From Prinia subflava (taxonomy: Eukaryota; Chordata; Aves; Passeriformes; Cisticolidae): a stretch of 64,000 bases of DNA. How positions within the stretch are numbered: the stretch's first letter is position 1; each line of letters starts with the position of its first letter. Both the position numbers and the translations under genes were made by a program. Below the pieces are notes generated by a model. It had not been told where the DNA came from, did not search any database, and was given only the letters and a program-made list of their open reading frames with translations. The DNA is taken from positions 10,902,501-10,966,500 of the forward strand of contig NC_086259.1 of NCBI RefSeq assembly GCF_021018805.1. The letters are read 5' to 3'. This document shows, one piece after another, positions 12,241 through 24,320 of this stretch.

Positions 12241-15200
12241 AGAAATTTTCCAGGGTCCCTTTCCACAACAGCTTCACTGAAAAATTTATCTAATTGTACT
12301 GATATTTTAAAAGTGGCTCATTGTCTTAAAATATCAGGATGCTTTGCACAGAGAAACTGAGGCAAAGGTCAAAAGTGCAGCTGGGATCTGAGTGCCAACA
12401 CTGGAACGAGTGTTATGTAACCCTCTGTTGCTGGCACGTCTCTATTACTTCCAGTAATCAGCTCAGTTTACAGATTAAGGATGCTCTCATAGAACTTGTT
12501 GTCCTCCAAAGTTGTATCTGAAAGTTCAGCTGGAATCTGTCCTACTCATGTCATATTTAGCACAATATTTAATTGCATGACATACAATAGTGTATCTCAT
12601 GTAATAGAGATCTTTCAGACCTCCTAAAGTTTGATTAAAACTTTTCATCTTTTAGTTACATTCCAAGTCCCTGAGCTCTCAATAGTAACGATAGATTTTC
12701 TTGGAATTAAATTATTCCATGGAGAATATGCAGTGTATAATACAATATAATATAATACTATCCCAACACTTCTAGATCTATTTCAGTATTTCCACTGCAT
12801 GCTCCACAAGGTGGTACAGCTGCTGTATTAGGAAGTTCTTAAGAAAATACCCTGTTGGTATCTGTGCTATTTTTACCAAGGTGAAGGTGAGCTGCTGAAG
12901 CAAACTGGAGTGCTGGTTATGCACCTGTTAGCACTTTGGTCTGGTACTTACTTGGTAGTCTTGTATTACTTTACTGAGAGCACTGTTTTACTAGCTATTT
13001 TGATGAACTTCCTAATAAATTATTACCCAACATCAAAGAATTCCACAATTCTTTCTTGCTGGTTTTTCTTTTGTGTTGACTGATGCCCCTTTTTCCCCTT
13101 TTGTCTCAGTATTAACAATAATGTTATTAACAAGTTTTATTCTTTTTTAGGCTGATGTGACCTTGAAGTGAGAAAACTTTAGAATTACATATCAGATATT
13201 CCCTGAAGTACATTTCTTTTCAAACCAATTTATTAGGTTATTCTGACTCCTTTTTCATTTGGTACAACTACTTTTTATTAAGACCTATTTATAGAACTTT
13301 GCAAGATATACAGTGATAGGTAAGTTTGTGTTATGTATTTACTAATTTACTGATATTTATCAAATAAACTCCTTAAAGAATCTTTGTCTGTTATTTGCCT
13401 TTCAGGAGGTGTTAGTTCTTGTCTTCAATACCTCATTGTTGTAGTGCATAGAAGTTCAGGTACATAGGTGACAAAATAGGTTTCTGTAAGCTCTCTATAT
13501 GCCAAATAGTGAGAGAGAAACTTTGTCAAAGCAGCAAACTCAGAGAAGCTGAGTCTACTCTTCAGTGGCACCTTGCTCACACCTGAACTGTGTGTCAAGT
13601 CCAAGTGCATAGTTATCCTCATCTGCCTATGCAGGCAGTTCAATAATGGTAAATAGATAAAACAGATGGTGGGGGAGTTGTTTTTATTCTTGAATTGATA
13701 GGATTAAGTACTGGCTATATTGCAATTATTCTAGTAAGGAAGGCAGAATAATGTCAGTGCCTTTGGTAAGACTCATGAATATGACTGACTTCTATTCCCT
13801 GTAATAGTGTTTCCTTCAACAAAAACTTACGGCTCTGCTAGGTTTAGAACACGTTCTTCTGGCAGTGCAACCTTACACTTCCCAGGTCTGACACAAACTG
13901 TTCCTTTATGTGAGTAATAGGAACTCAGTGCCCACCAACACTGCATCAGCCTGAGTGTATAAACTGTTTGCTCCATGTTTGTGGCAGTAGAGCTTGCAAT
14001 TTAAAACATGCATAGTCATATTAAACAAGGCAATGTCAAAGAAATGTGTCTTGTACACAGACTAAGAGGTAGTGAGGTTTGTGATGTCCGTTGTTTCTAA
14101 AGAGCTTCATTTCACAGGTTTATATCCACCCACATCCGATTTTGTGTAGGTTCTACTATGTCAGAGGAATGGTTGTCACTAGCTGTCTCTTTTCCAGTGT
14201 CCATGCTGTCCCAGATTCGAGTGGGAGAGCCAGGCAAGCACTGGCACTGCAGATTTCCTGTGCTGCTCTGACAGGAGCCATTGCAGAGATCAGCAGAGGG
14301 GTTTTTTGTGCACATGGCCATGTGGCTGAGCTGCACTGCAGTAATTCCTGGAGTTCCCTTAAGGGCAAAGGCTGTGTGTGCAAATTATTCTGCATTAGGA
14401 GACTCCAGCCAAGAGGTGATAGAAATGTGACTAATATTGGCCAGGATGGAATGGAGTCTCCAAGTAAAAAAGTTGACAGAGAGCATTATTAACACACACT
14501 CCAACTCAGAGTCAGCAAGGAATCCAAGAGGTGAGAAATTTGATTTCCTAGCTTAGAACATTCTTTCCTTGGCATTAGAAAAGGTTTAATTGATTTAAGT
14601 AAAAGCCAGGCAACTGGATGGAGACCCATTTGCAAAACCAGTGTTAGTCTGAAACATTTCTTACAATCCACTGTGATATATCCTATACATATCTAGAAAT
14701 GCCAAGATGAGTGTCCCTGGAATCTGGAGTGCCTTGAGCTGTTCCTTTTTTCACCTTTTTTGACTCTCAGAGCATCCTTTCTTTTCCTTAACTTCTCCTA
14801 AAAACTGGCAAAACATATAGCAGTACTGAACTTTTAAAAAAAAAAAAATTTAAAAAAGATGCAATAACCAGGGTATTTGCTGGAGCGACACAAGCACAAG
14901 GAGACTCAAGAAAAAACATCTTCTGTGGTGGTTAGGGTGCTCTTCCAGCATCTCTATTCAAAAGCAGCTGGTCTTAATTGAAGCGGAGACTAATTAGGAT
15001 TTAGTGTTTGTTGAATTTTGATTTTTACCCTGATTCCATTCTTTCTATAGGAAATGAGAACTTAAATTCTGCTTGAGAAGACACTTTTCACCATAAAGGC
15101 TCTTGCACCCTGTTACCTACAGTCATCATCCTGCAAATGAGAGTATCATAAGGCTGTACACCCTGCTACAGCTTAAAGATATTCTTTTCATTTGGTGATG

Positions 15201-15550
15201 AGACTTCATTTCTGATCTAAAAGATCTCAAGTTATATTGATGAAGTTGCAATGTGCAATCTACCTGTCAGCCAATGTCTGTACTTTGTGGTCATACAGTC
15301 ATAGTTCAAAGTGAGTTTTTGCTAAACATTTTTTAAAGTGTTGGATTTTTTTTATTCCAAGATCATTCATACGAAAGAACCATCATCTCAAACCAGAAGA
15401 ATCACACTGAGTTTGTAAATAGGTAAAATGAAGTAAAGAAAGTTTTTATCACTCTGGATTCTTGCATTTTCAGTGAGTCTAGAGTATGATTTTAGAGTTT
15501 GTAACAGAATCAGTTCATCTAATAAAGACACATGTGCAAGTTTTCATCTA

Positions 15551-15622
15551 ATCTGTATGAAGTCTCTTTGCACAATTATATTTCATTTCAGCTGGTTTAT
15601 ATTTCAGCTGGTCTGTATGAAA
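15551..15622 (+). repeat. Local imperfect duplication
   Basis: ATTTCAGCTGGT occurs at 15585-15596 and again at 15601-15612. TCTGTATGAA occurs upstream (about 15552-15561) and again directly after the second copy (about 15612-15621), followed each time by a related 'TTGC..ATAATTA'-like stretch. This suggests a small tandem or staggered duplication that has since diverged. Confidence 0.5.
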
Positions 15623-18109
15623 CTTGCTGCATAATTAAGATTTTGGAACTAACAGCACTTCATTAATTAGGTTTCTGTTATCCTGTTCCTAGTTGCATGT
15701 TAATTATTAGGGTGAAAATAAAGGGCGCTTTTCATAAGCCTTCATATTTTCTGTTTACAAGTATTTTGCTAACATATAATAAACTTAATGACCTCTAACA
15801 ACAAGAGGAAGTGAAATCCTACTTAGCAAATTCATGGCTTTTCAATGTATCTTGTGGCTTTATGGTGTGTCAAAGTGTAGGAATGTAAAGGCAGTTTATG
15901 GAGCTGTTGCTGGGTTCAACTAACTGCAGAAACTTTAAAGTTATTTTTGTTTCTCCTTTATTGCTTAACCTCTGGGGCCTGAATCTGGGCTACTTGATAA
16001 AGCACTCATTCAGGAACCTGAAACTATACAAGCATTGACTTGATAGACTTAGAACAAAATCTTGTATTAAACATACATTTTAAAATATAATTTCAAATCT
16101 GGAAATTGATTGTGGCTTGACCTGTATATACTGAAGACCTCACTGTTCCTTACTTTCTTTGCTTTACTGATATTATTAGATCTGTTGTTCTTTTACCAGA
16201 ACTCCCAGCTGATAGAAGAAAAATCAATGTAGAGCAAAGCATATTGGACAGCAGCACTTTCATTAGAGTCAGGGCCACAACTGACTAACTAAGACTAAGT
16301 TATGACATTTCCACTTTTAAAGGTTGCAAATGCTTGTATTATGCATTTTCTGGTATTCTCAGGGGGCCAGGGTCAAACATGCATGAAGCAAGCTTGGAAC
16401 AGAGCAATCTTTTAAAAAAATTCAATATAACACTGATTTTTTGTACATGCCAATATGAGGATTATAAATCACAAGGAATTTCTCTTCAGTGCTTTTTTTT
16501 TTTAAACATCCATCCATCCAAAGTTACACTTGCCAGCATTTTATATTTATCTGCATACCCTTACATTCACTGATTTCGATGGACTGCTGGACACAGAGAT
16601 CTCTCAGGTGCCTATTGCAGCGTGCATCCAGCACTTGCCTGGTGCAGAGCAGGATGCAAAGGGATCTCTGAGGATGCTCCCTGCCACACACCATCGCCTG
16701 GGCTGGCTCATCCTGCACTGAGGATGCTCAGAGGTCTGCAGTTCAAACACGCGTCTGCCCAGCTAATGGGGTCAGAACATCTCCTTCCAATAATGGATTG
16801 GCTCTCTCTAGGGTAAAGTGCCTCTAAGAGAAATTGAGAGGAGATCCATCCTTAAATAAGATTTGATGCAGCCCAGGAGAATGACAATTACGTCTCTTGC
16901 TAACACTATTTCTAAGGCAAAGTCATGCTTTGTAGGAATCAGAATGATGGAGTACTTGGGGAGATTTTTGTAGTGGAGTGACTGGTAGATAGGTCCATGC
17001 TATAGGGGAGTTCTGTGAGAGAGAAAATGAAACTCATGTGAGTGGCTCTTCTGTTGCAGACAGAGAGAAGTGTCCCCTTCACCTTAGTAAAGTCTGGGTT
17101 ATTTTCTTCTTGGACTAAGTGCAGCTGGTGACAGCAGCAGATATTTTTATCCAACAGATGAAAAACACAAGAGCCACTCCTGGGGTTGAAGCCCAGGGAC
17201 CCAGCTGAGACGTAACATAGCAGAGGCACTCAGAAGGGGCTGCCAAAATCAAGCTAGAGCTGCAATTAGAATTCATACCTGGATGGTCCTTTGCTGTGTC
17301 CCATGGCACAAGTCTCAGCCAAGGGCCTGGGGTAGGGCTGGGCAGGGGTGATTTCACTGGAGACACTGAGCTGGGTCTACACTGAACTTTCTCCCTCTCA
17401 TACTCACACATATTATTTCCCCACACTGTGCAGAACTGTGCACACTCTAGCAGCAAACCTGTCCCAGAGCCACCAGCACAGGGAGGACACCATGTGTGGG
17501 CAGTATTCCTGTGGCAGGGAATGGAGATCCCAGCACTTAGAGGGCATTAGAGCCACCACTGAGCTCAGGTGTATATGAACAAAAGCAGGGTAACTTTGCC
17601 CCTCTGATTCTCAGATTGCTGATTCACAGAAAGGCATTTTCAACCATTATTCTTAAACTCAAATCCTAATTTTCATGGCAGTTCTGTGGCTGAAATAGAA
17701 ATTGGAGGTAGGGGCAGTAGCTGAGATTGTGCCTGTCTCTGACCACTTAATTTTCTATTTTGTAATTCCACAGCCTTCTGCACATGTCAGTTTTACATGC
17801 AAGATGTAGCAGTTGGCTCTCCGGTCGTTGACCCTGACTTAACTGATGTCAATCATCCATTTTGGACACTTGCATAATCCTCCTGGCCCAGACTCCTACA
17901 TCAGCACTGGCTTGTCAGAAGTTCAATTTGCACAGCAGCACCTGAACCTTTTCAGAAATGTGTCTGCAGCCCCTTGCTCTCACCTTCCTCTGTTCCTGGT
18001 GTGGAGAGGGCACAGTTCTCCCTCTCACCCTCCTTGTCTCTTTTCCAGCTTTTTCACAGGCACTTGCACTGGCTGCTGGCCTGGACCCTAGGAGGAGGAT
18101 CCCTTTCCT

Positions 18110-18304
18110 TGAAGAAACATAACTCAGTGGTAGTGATGAGGCACTGGAATGGGCTGCCCAGAGAAGCTGGGGATGTCCCAGCACTGCAAGTGTTGGAGGC
18201 CAGGCTGGGTGGGGTCCAGGGGAAGTGTCCCTGCCTGGTGCAGGGGCCTGGAACCTGCTGAGCTGTAAGGTCTGTTCCAAGCCCAGCCATTCTGTGGTTC
18301 TGTC
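18110..18304 (+). mobile_element. CR1 LINE 3' end, plus strand
   Basis: It begins near GTGATGAGGCACTGGAATGG and runs through GCTGCCCAGAGAAGCTGGGG, AGGCCAGGCTGGGTGGGG and the TGTCCCTGCCTGGTGCAGGG block. It ends with GTCTGTTCCAAGCCCAGCC and the octamer-like tail ATTCTGTGGTTCTGT (18289-18304). This is the classic CR1 3' UTR order on the + strand, with a 5' truncation. The copy is only moderately diverged. Confidence 0.92.
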
Positions 18305-21300
18305 AGCTGCCTCTGCTCACTGTGGCAGCTCTCCTGTGACTGCTGGTGACACTCAGCTCTCTGCTGCCCTGGTGTCCTTCTTGCCCTTACCTGCTCTCCG
18401 TGTGACACCTGCTGACCACCCACAGCTGTGTCCTGTCCCATTTTCCCACTCTTGGGGTGCTCATTTGGCTCCAGCTCAGTGGTTCTGGCCTCAGCAGGGT
18501 GTGGGGCAGGGGTGGGGATGGCTGGGGAGGGCAGCCAGGGCTGGTGCTGGCACATCCCCTTTGCATCAGTTCAGCTCTCAGCTGGCAGCGGGTGTGAAAA
18601 GACATCTCAACATCAAGGCTGTCTTTGTGAAATGGTTTGACACAACGTGGTACATTGAACTGCAGATAGAGTTTTATGCTTTTTTTGCTTCTTTGAGAAC
18701 AAACACGTAGCTCCTTGTTAGTGGTTAATAAACAGGAACAGAAAAATCTCTCCAGGTATGGATTCAAAAGTTTGCATTCTATGGGCAAGGAGAGTTAAGT
18801 GTGCAGGTATGTGATGGAGCCCTAAAATGGTTACAAAGAGCTGCATAAGCAAATGAATGTCTGAGGGGCTCTTTACCCCTCAGAACCCCAAAAGAGAACA
18901 AAAAGGGGCTGATCTGAAAGGAGCTGCAGGCTGGGATTTCAGCATACCTGTGGGGTACCTGCCCTGCCTCTGCCCTTCTGCCAGGGCCACTTGTGTTGCA
19001 ATTCTGTAGTCCCATCCTCTGCTCCCTTTGGTGCTGCCAGGGGTGAGCAGCACTGCAGCATCAGTGTTTGCTTCCCAGGGCAGCCCTCTGAGAGCCCCCA
19101 GGCACCACCTGGGCAGTGGATGGGCCCTGCTGAACCCTGTGTCACTCCTTCCAATCCTCATTTACTGTGTGTACCGTTCAGAGCCTCACGGGGCAAGAGA
19201 CAAAATACAAATTTCTGTAACGTAAATAGAAATCCCAGTGCTAATGAGCAATCTTGAAATGTACTGCAGGATTTTCTATTATTTAAAAACAGTGTAAATC
19301 ATTATTTTATGAAGTAAAATATGTAAAAACATTTCTATATAGTTCTTTTCTAAATCTGACAGAGAAGCTTTCCCCCCTTTTTTTAAAGCAACCATTTAAT
19401 AAAGTCTGACACTTAGCAATGTTTTGAAATAATTTTTGCTGCTCTGCCAGCAGTTAGCTTTGCTGTGAATCTCCAAAGACAAATCCATCTACAGTGAATC
19501 TAGCAAAATTCAGCTCTGTGTTGTATGTCAGGGTTGAGGACTACTTGTCAGCTCTGGCACTGTCAGATTTTATCTTTAAATATGACAGGCAATTTGTTCA
19601 GGGAGCACTTCTGAATGACAAGATATAGTGGTGTTGTAAAACATGGCACCTGTGTGGTATGCCCTGCCTCTGTGGACATCAGAGGCTATTGTTTCCTTTG
19701 CTATTAGACAGCCACAGTCACACAATAAGGTGTGTAAAATGTTCACAGAAACCTTTTAAATAGAGTAGCAGGAAAGTAGATACCCTCCGGTCATTTAAGT
19801 CAGGCCATTTATCATTTTATCTTATAAAACACAACATTCGCTCAAATGTGATGTAAAGAGAAAACCAAACGCTCTGCTGAGCAATGTCTGTGCAAGCCAA
19901 GGGTTTGAGCCGTGCTGTAATAAAAGAGGGTTATCTTTAAAGTAAAATGCAATAGAAAAATTAGGATTTTAACTCCTTCCTGGTCAGACAGGTAGCAAGA
20001 GCCATGCAGAGGGCTGTTGTTGGCATTTGGGATGAATATGGTCCCACTGAAAACCCCTCTGTTACCACAGTGGGGCTTCCTGGAATGGGGCACTCAGAGC
20101 AGATGATGAAACATTTACACACCTAATACATTTGGTTTAAAAATAAATAGAAGTGAACTCTGCAAACTCAAACACTAGGTGGCAAATATGGCAATATCAG
20201 TTAAAATCTCATTTTAGTATCCTAAATTCTCAATTTTTGCAGCCTGTCCTGTTAATAGCATTTGGTGATGGTAGTAGTGGTGTGCATATAGCTTTGGCAT
20301 GGCAGCTGGAACAAAAACTAAAAGTAATACAGGGTGGTGGCAATTGGATGGGTTTGGTAGTTTGAAAGATGCAGAATATGTACAAACAGATCCCTCATTA
20401 GGAAGGACTTGGCACAGTTTAAATATACTTCTTTGTTTCTTATTATGAAAAGAAATTAAGTATTTTTTTTTACCTTGTTGTAACTACTTTAAAGGAAATT
20501 CTTTAGGTGAAGCAGAGAGGTAGCCAGTGCTATTTCTCTTTTGGCAAATAAAATTATGTGTCATGTTCACTCTTAGTACGATTTCTCGATCTTCAGTAGA
20601 AGAAAATAACACTTTTGTTTCTAAAGTGGCATAACTGTGTTCAGATATTTATAAATTCTCCTCAGATATTATCTGTTTCTTTTTTATATACAAGATTGCC
20701 ATAATTTTACAACCACTGGGAAAATGAACATTCATCTTATCTAGGCAAAGATCTTTTGATTATTAGCTCCATATTCTGAGATGGTTTCCACAATGAATGA
20801 ATAGCAAGAAGCACCTCCAGAGGGTTAATCATTCCACCTGGGCTTGGTATTTCTATCATGTTAGCATGAACTGCTGCTGAAGAGGTCTGGCTCTTCCCAC
20901 TGACTCTGGAGAGAGATGAGGTAACTTGCTTGTGTAACTTTCAGCTAAATTTGGCTGAGGAAAGTCATCTTTAGTCACCTAAATCCCTTGACTTTGTCCC
21001 TGACATAGCAGGCTAGATAGATCTCAAAGGTGTTTTCAGGAATTCTTGCCTTCTTGTTCACCAGCACTTGACCATCTGTGACATAGCTTCATAATGGAAG
21101 CTAATTCAAAGGGCTTTTAAAAACAAGGAGAAAGATTTTTTTGTAACTAAGAGTGATGGATGACTGGTATGGTCACACAGAGCAACATAAATCTTTGTGC
21201 CAAGCCCAGTGCTAAAAAGCAGACAAACTCTAGCTAAGGGAACTTGGGTACTTAAGCATAGGGAAGTCATACAGGGAAAGGGGTTTAGACCTCATGTCCA

Positions 21301-24135
21301 TTAGGAGGGCAGATAAACACACAGTGAAGTAATTTTGCCTGCCCATCATGGAATAATGTACTCTGAGAGGAAATGTTACACTTCAGTTCCACGGCCTTGC
21401 CAGCAGTTTTAGAGAGAATGCAGTCAAAAAGAAAAAAACCCTCAAACACTAAAGAGCTACATACATCAAAGTAACTACCCCAAATCAGAAGCAGTTGTGA
21501 GTAATTATCAGTTATCTACCAGTGGATTTTCATGAGGAATGAGATATAAAATACTTCATATATATTTCAAATGCTGTGTATTTACTAGGGTGTATGTTAT
21601 AGAGCTGTATAAGAAATACTAGTATCAAGGAGTAAGAAGGTGGTTTTTTTACAGGTGAAAATTGAAAATCTGGGATAAAAGTGAATTGACCAGCAGTGAA
21701 AAAATACATAGACATCTCACAAACTGTGTGCCAGTGTATAATCTTTTGCTGTTACAGCAATTTCTCCTCTTTAAATCCATTTGAATATTGCTGTCACAGG
21801 AAACCTGAGATGTGCCAGGTAGGAAGGAGTAGTTAATCATATTATGCACTCTACAAATGGTGAGCATGCTTTATTAGTTTCTTCTATAGATAAAATTAAG
21901 TGATGTCTTGGAAATGTCTGCAGTGAAGGTATTTTGGGGTTTTTGGTTTTTTGAGTCCTTTTGCTTTAGTAGTCTTGTGTCCTCAATTTGCCTTTTCTAA
22001 GCAATGAAGGGAGTTATCATGTAAGTTGGGCTTAGGTAGGAATCAAAATAGTGGCAACAAATACACAGGAACAGATTTCTTTGTTAGGGAAAATTGTAAT
22101 TCATTGATGCTCAAGAGGCCACCCCTCTGTGGGCCACAATGACATGGTTATCTGCAGCTGGAGTTAGTCTGATATGACAGGAAATGGGAACACAGGTGCA
22201 AAAACTTCATTATGTCCCAGCTGCCCAGGAGAACGCCTTGGGTCTGTGGCAGTGAAGGGAACTTGAAATGTGGTGGGGAGGAACTCAAGGAGTCTTGAAG
22301 GAGCTGATGGACATGCCTGAGAGCAGAAAGGTAAGTGGGACAGTGTGTGGAATCCTCCCTTTTGAGAAGGCTGAAATCTGATCTTACTCCGCTTGTGTCA
22401 ACTCCTCCTTTGACCTCAAACCCTAAAACTCCACCCCTACAACACCCTGTAAACCCCACGATGCTGACCCTGCTCTCTCTCTTTGTCTTCTTCTCCCTCC
22501 CCAGCCCTGGGGGAACTAAAAATGGGTTCTGGAGCTTCACAAAACACAGACTCCTCTCCTCTGCTCCCTGCCAGCGGCTGCACCTCCCTGGACACAATGA
22601 ACCCTCTTGCCTCACGATGCAACAGGCGTGTTTATCCACGCTCCTGAGTTTACTGTGGTGTTTTGCACAAAGTCTTGCTTTTGGTAGAGTAAATAACTGA
22701 ATGTGTTCTGTGGTTAATAGAGGGGTCAAATTCAGGCACAGACACTTTTCATCAGGACTCCTCCATTTGTAGGAACAAGGCTTTGTACCCCTCTGGACCA
22801 AGCTTAGCTGGGGAGCTCTGCTTACTCTGGTGCTTTTGCCTTAAGGCTGTTGAGTTTATGACCAGCTTTAATCAAATATGAAATAAAAATGCAAGTCCCA
22901 CCGACCGAAGTTCTGAAATAGTTTTGTGAAGTTTGGAATGTGGCTAGACAGGAGTGACAGGCAGCAGTGTCCCTTCTGAGGAGGAAGCAGCAGGAGGTGC
23001 CCATCACTGTCCCCTTGGAGCAGCAGCCACAGCAAGGGCCGTGTCCTGGTAGAGGAAACACCAAACAGCAGGCAGAGAGCAGAACTGTTGTGATGAGGGC
23101 ATGGGGGCAGGATTTTGGTGACAAAGAACTTGAATTTATGGGAAATTAGTCTTCATTAGTTCTGCTGTCACACAACTTCTTTCTGGTAAACCTGAGAAAA
23201 CCAGGGCTTTCTCTGTTTCACACTAATAAAACTAGAGTAATGTTATTTAAAATGCTTTGGCTGTACAATAGTTTCCCATAAGCTTCCAGCAATTATCCAC
23301 AATGGATGCACATTCTTAACTCATGTTTGATTTTAATAGTCAGTGTGACACTGAGTAGAATTGGATTGGGCATTGAGCTTTTCAGTCCCAAATCACCAGT
23401 GCACTTGGGGGTATGTTTAGATTTAAATTGCATGAGTTTCAGTTGGGAAAATGTGTAAGTGCATTGCTGCATCCAAACTGGTGCTTGGTATCTCAGTTTT
23501 GTAACTTTTTAAGCTGAGTTTTTTCATAAGAATTAATCATTTCAAGTGGTTTCCTAAAGAAGTGTGTTTGCAATTGTGCTATGTGCTTAGACAAGGACTG
23601 ATTTAAACCAAAATGAATTGAATAAAAAAATAAGTTTCTGCTGGTTTTATGAGAACAGAAGAGAGGCATTAGTAATACCTGTAAGGAAAAGGCTGTTTTG
23701 AGAACTCAGTCCTACTAGAACTAGAAATCAGCTCACCTACACAGGTGTGAAATTGTGAGCCTGAACTCCATAGCAAGTGGGAATTAATAGATATTGTGGC
23801 TCAGGGAGCTATCTGTGGCTTTTACTGTGATAAAGCTTTGAAAGCAAACACTATTTAAAACAACTGTTCAGTGTTTCACCCAAAATGAGGAATTTTTTTG
23901 CTTAGGGACACGTGAGGCAGGCTGCACATTGATGCAGACCTTAGTGTTATCCAGAAGCATCCCAAGAACCTCCGTGGCTCTGCAGACACTGCAGGCTCAC
24001 GTACAGCTGACCACAGCCTTCCTCCCCTCTTCACCTCCCTAAAGGGGAGCATTGGAGAGAAAGGTGACCCAGGCATGTTAAATGTGAGTGTTAGGATGAG
24101 GAACAGATTGTCAAACAGCAATATTGTCTGAGCTA
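18305..24135. other. Non-coding stretch with GC-rich patches
   Basis: The first 850 bases (18305-19160) are GC-rich and produce overlapping open frames in several frames and both strands, the mark of low stop density and not of coding. From 19.2 to 22.1 kb the DNA is AT-rich and unique. At 22148-22801 the minus strand has the longest open frame of the window (217 codons). Its protein is unlike any family I know and lacks domains, so I do not call it a gene. 22.8-24.1 kb is featureless unique DNA. Confidence 0.4.
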
Positions 24136-24320
24136 ATCAAAGAATCATGAACTTATTTAGGCTGGGAAAGACCTTTAGTCTTGAGTCCACCAGTATCCCC
24201 AGTACTGTCAAGCCCACCACTAACCCGTGTCATTAAGGTCCATGTCCACACAGCTTTTAAATACCTACAGGAATGGGGACTCCATCACTTCCCTGGGCAC
24301 CCTGTTCCTCTCATTCCTAC
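24136..24320 (-). mobile_element. CR1 LINE fragment, minus strand, older copy
   Basis: On the + strand it starts with an AATCAAAGAATCATGAACT octamer-like tail and the GGCTGGGAAAGACCTTTAG block. It continues with GAGTCCACCAG.., CCACCACTAACCCGTGTC, CATGTCCACACAGCTTTTAA and GGAATGGGGACTCCATCACTT..CTGGGCACCCTGTTCC. These blocks follow the order of the reverse-complemented CR1 3' end. Divergence is higher than in the 6.7 kb copy. Confidence 0.9.

Larger units (their letters stand above)
8237..18109. other. Non-coding unique DNA with small repeats and hairpins
   Basis: About 10 kb without a supportable gene or CR1 copy. Local structures are a short AT repeat at about 12736-12762 (ATAATACAATATAAT type), an 11-bp-stem hairpin at 12210-12240, an A run at about 14837-14849, and a shifted duplication at 15551-15622. 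The most open frames (for example 14091-14492, 133 codons) overlap others in different frames and have no exon signals. Parts of 12-16 kb are AT-rich and unique and could include conserved elements, but the sequence alone does not show it. Confidence 0.45.

Noticed and set aside
18124..18555. 143-codon minus-strand open frame
   Set aside because: Lies over a + strand CR1 3' end and a GC-rich patch with open frames on both strands.
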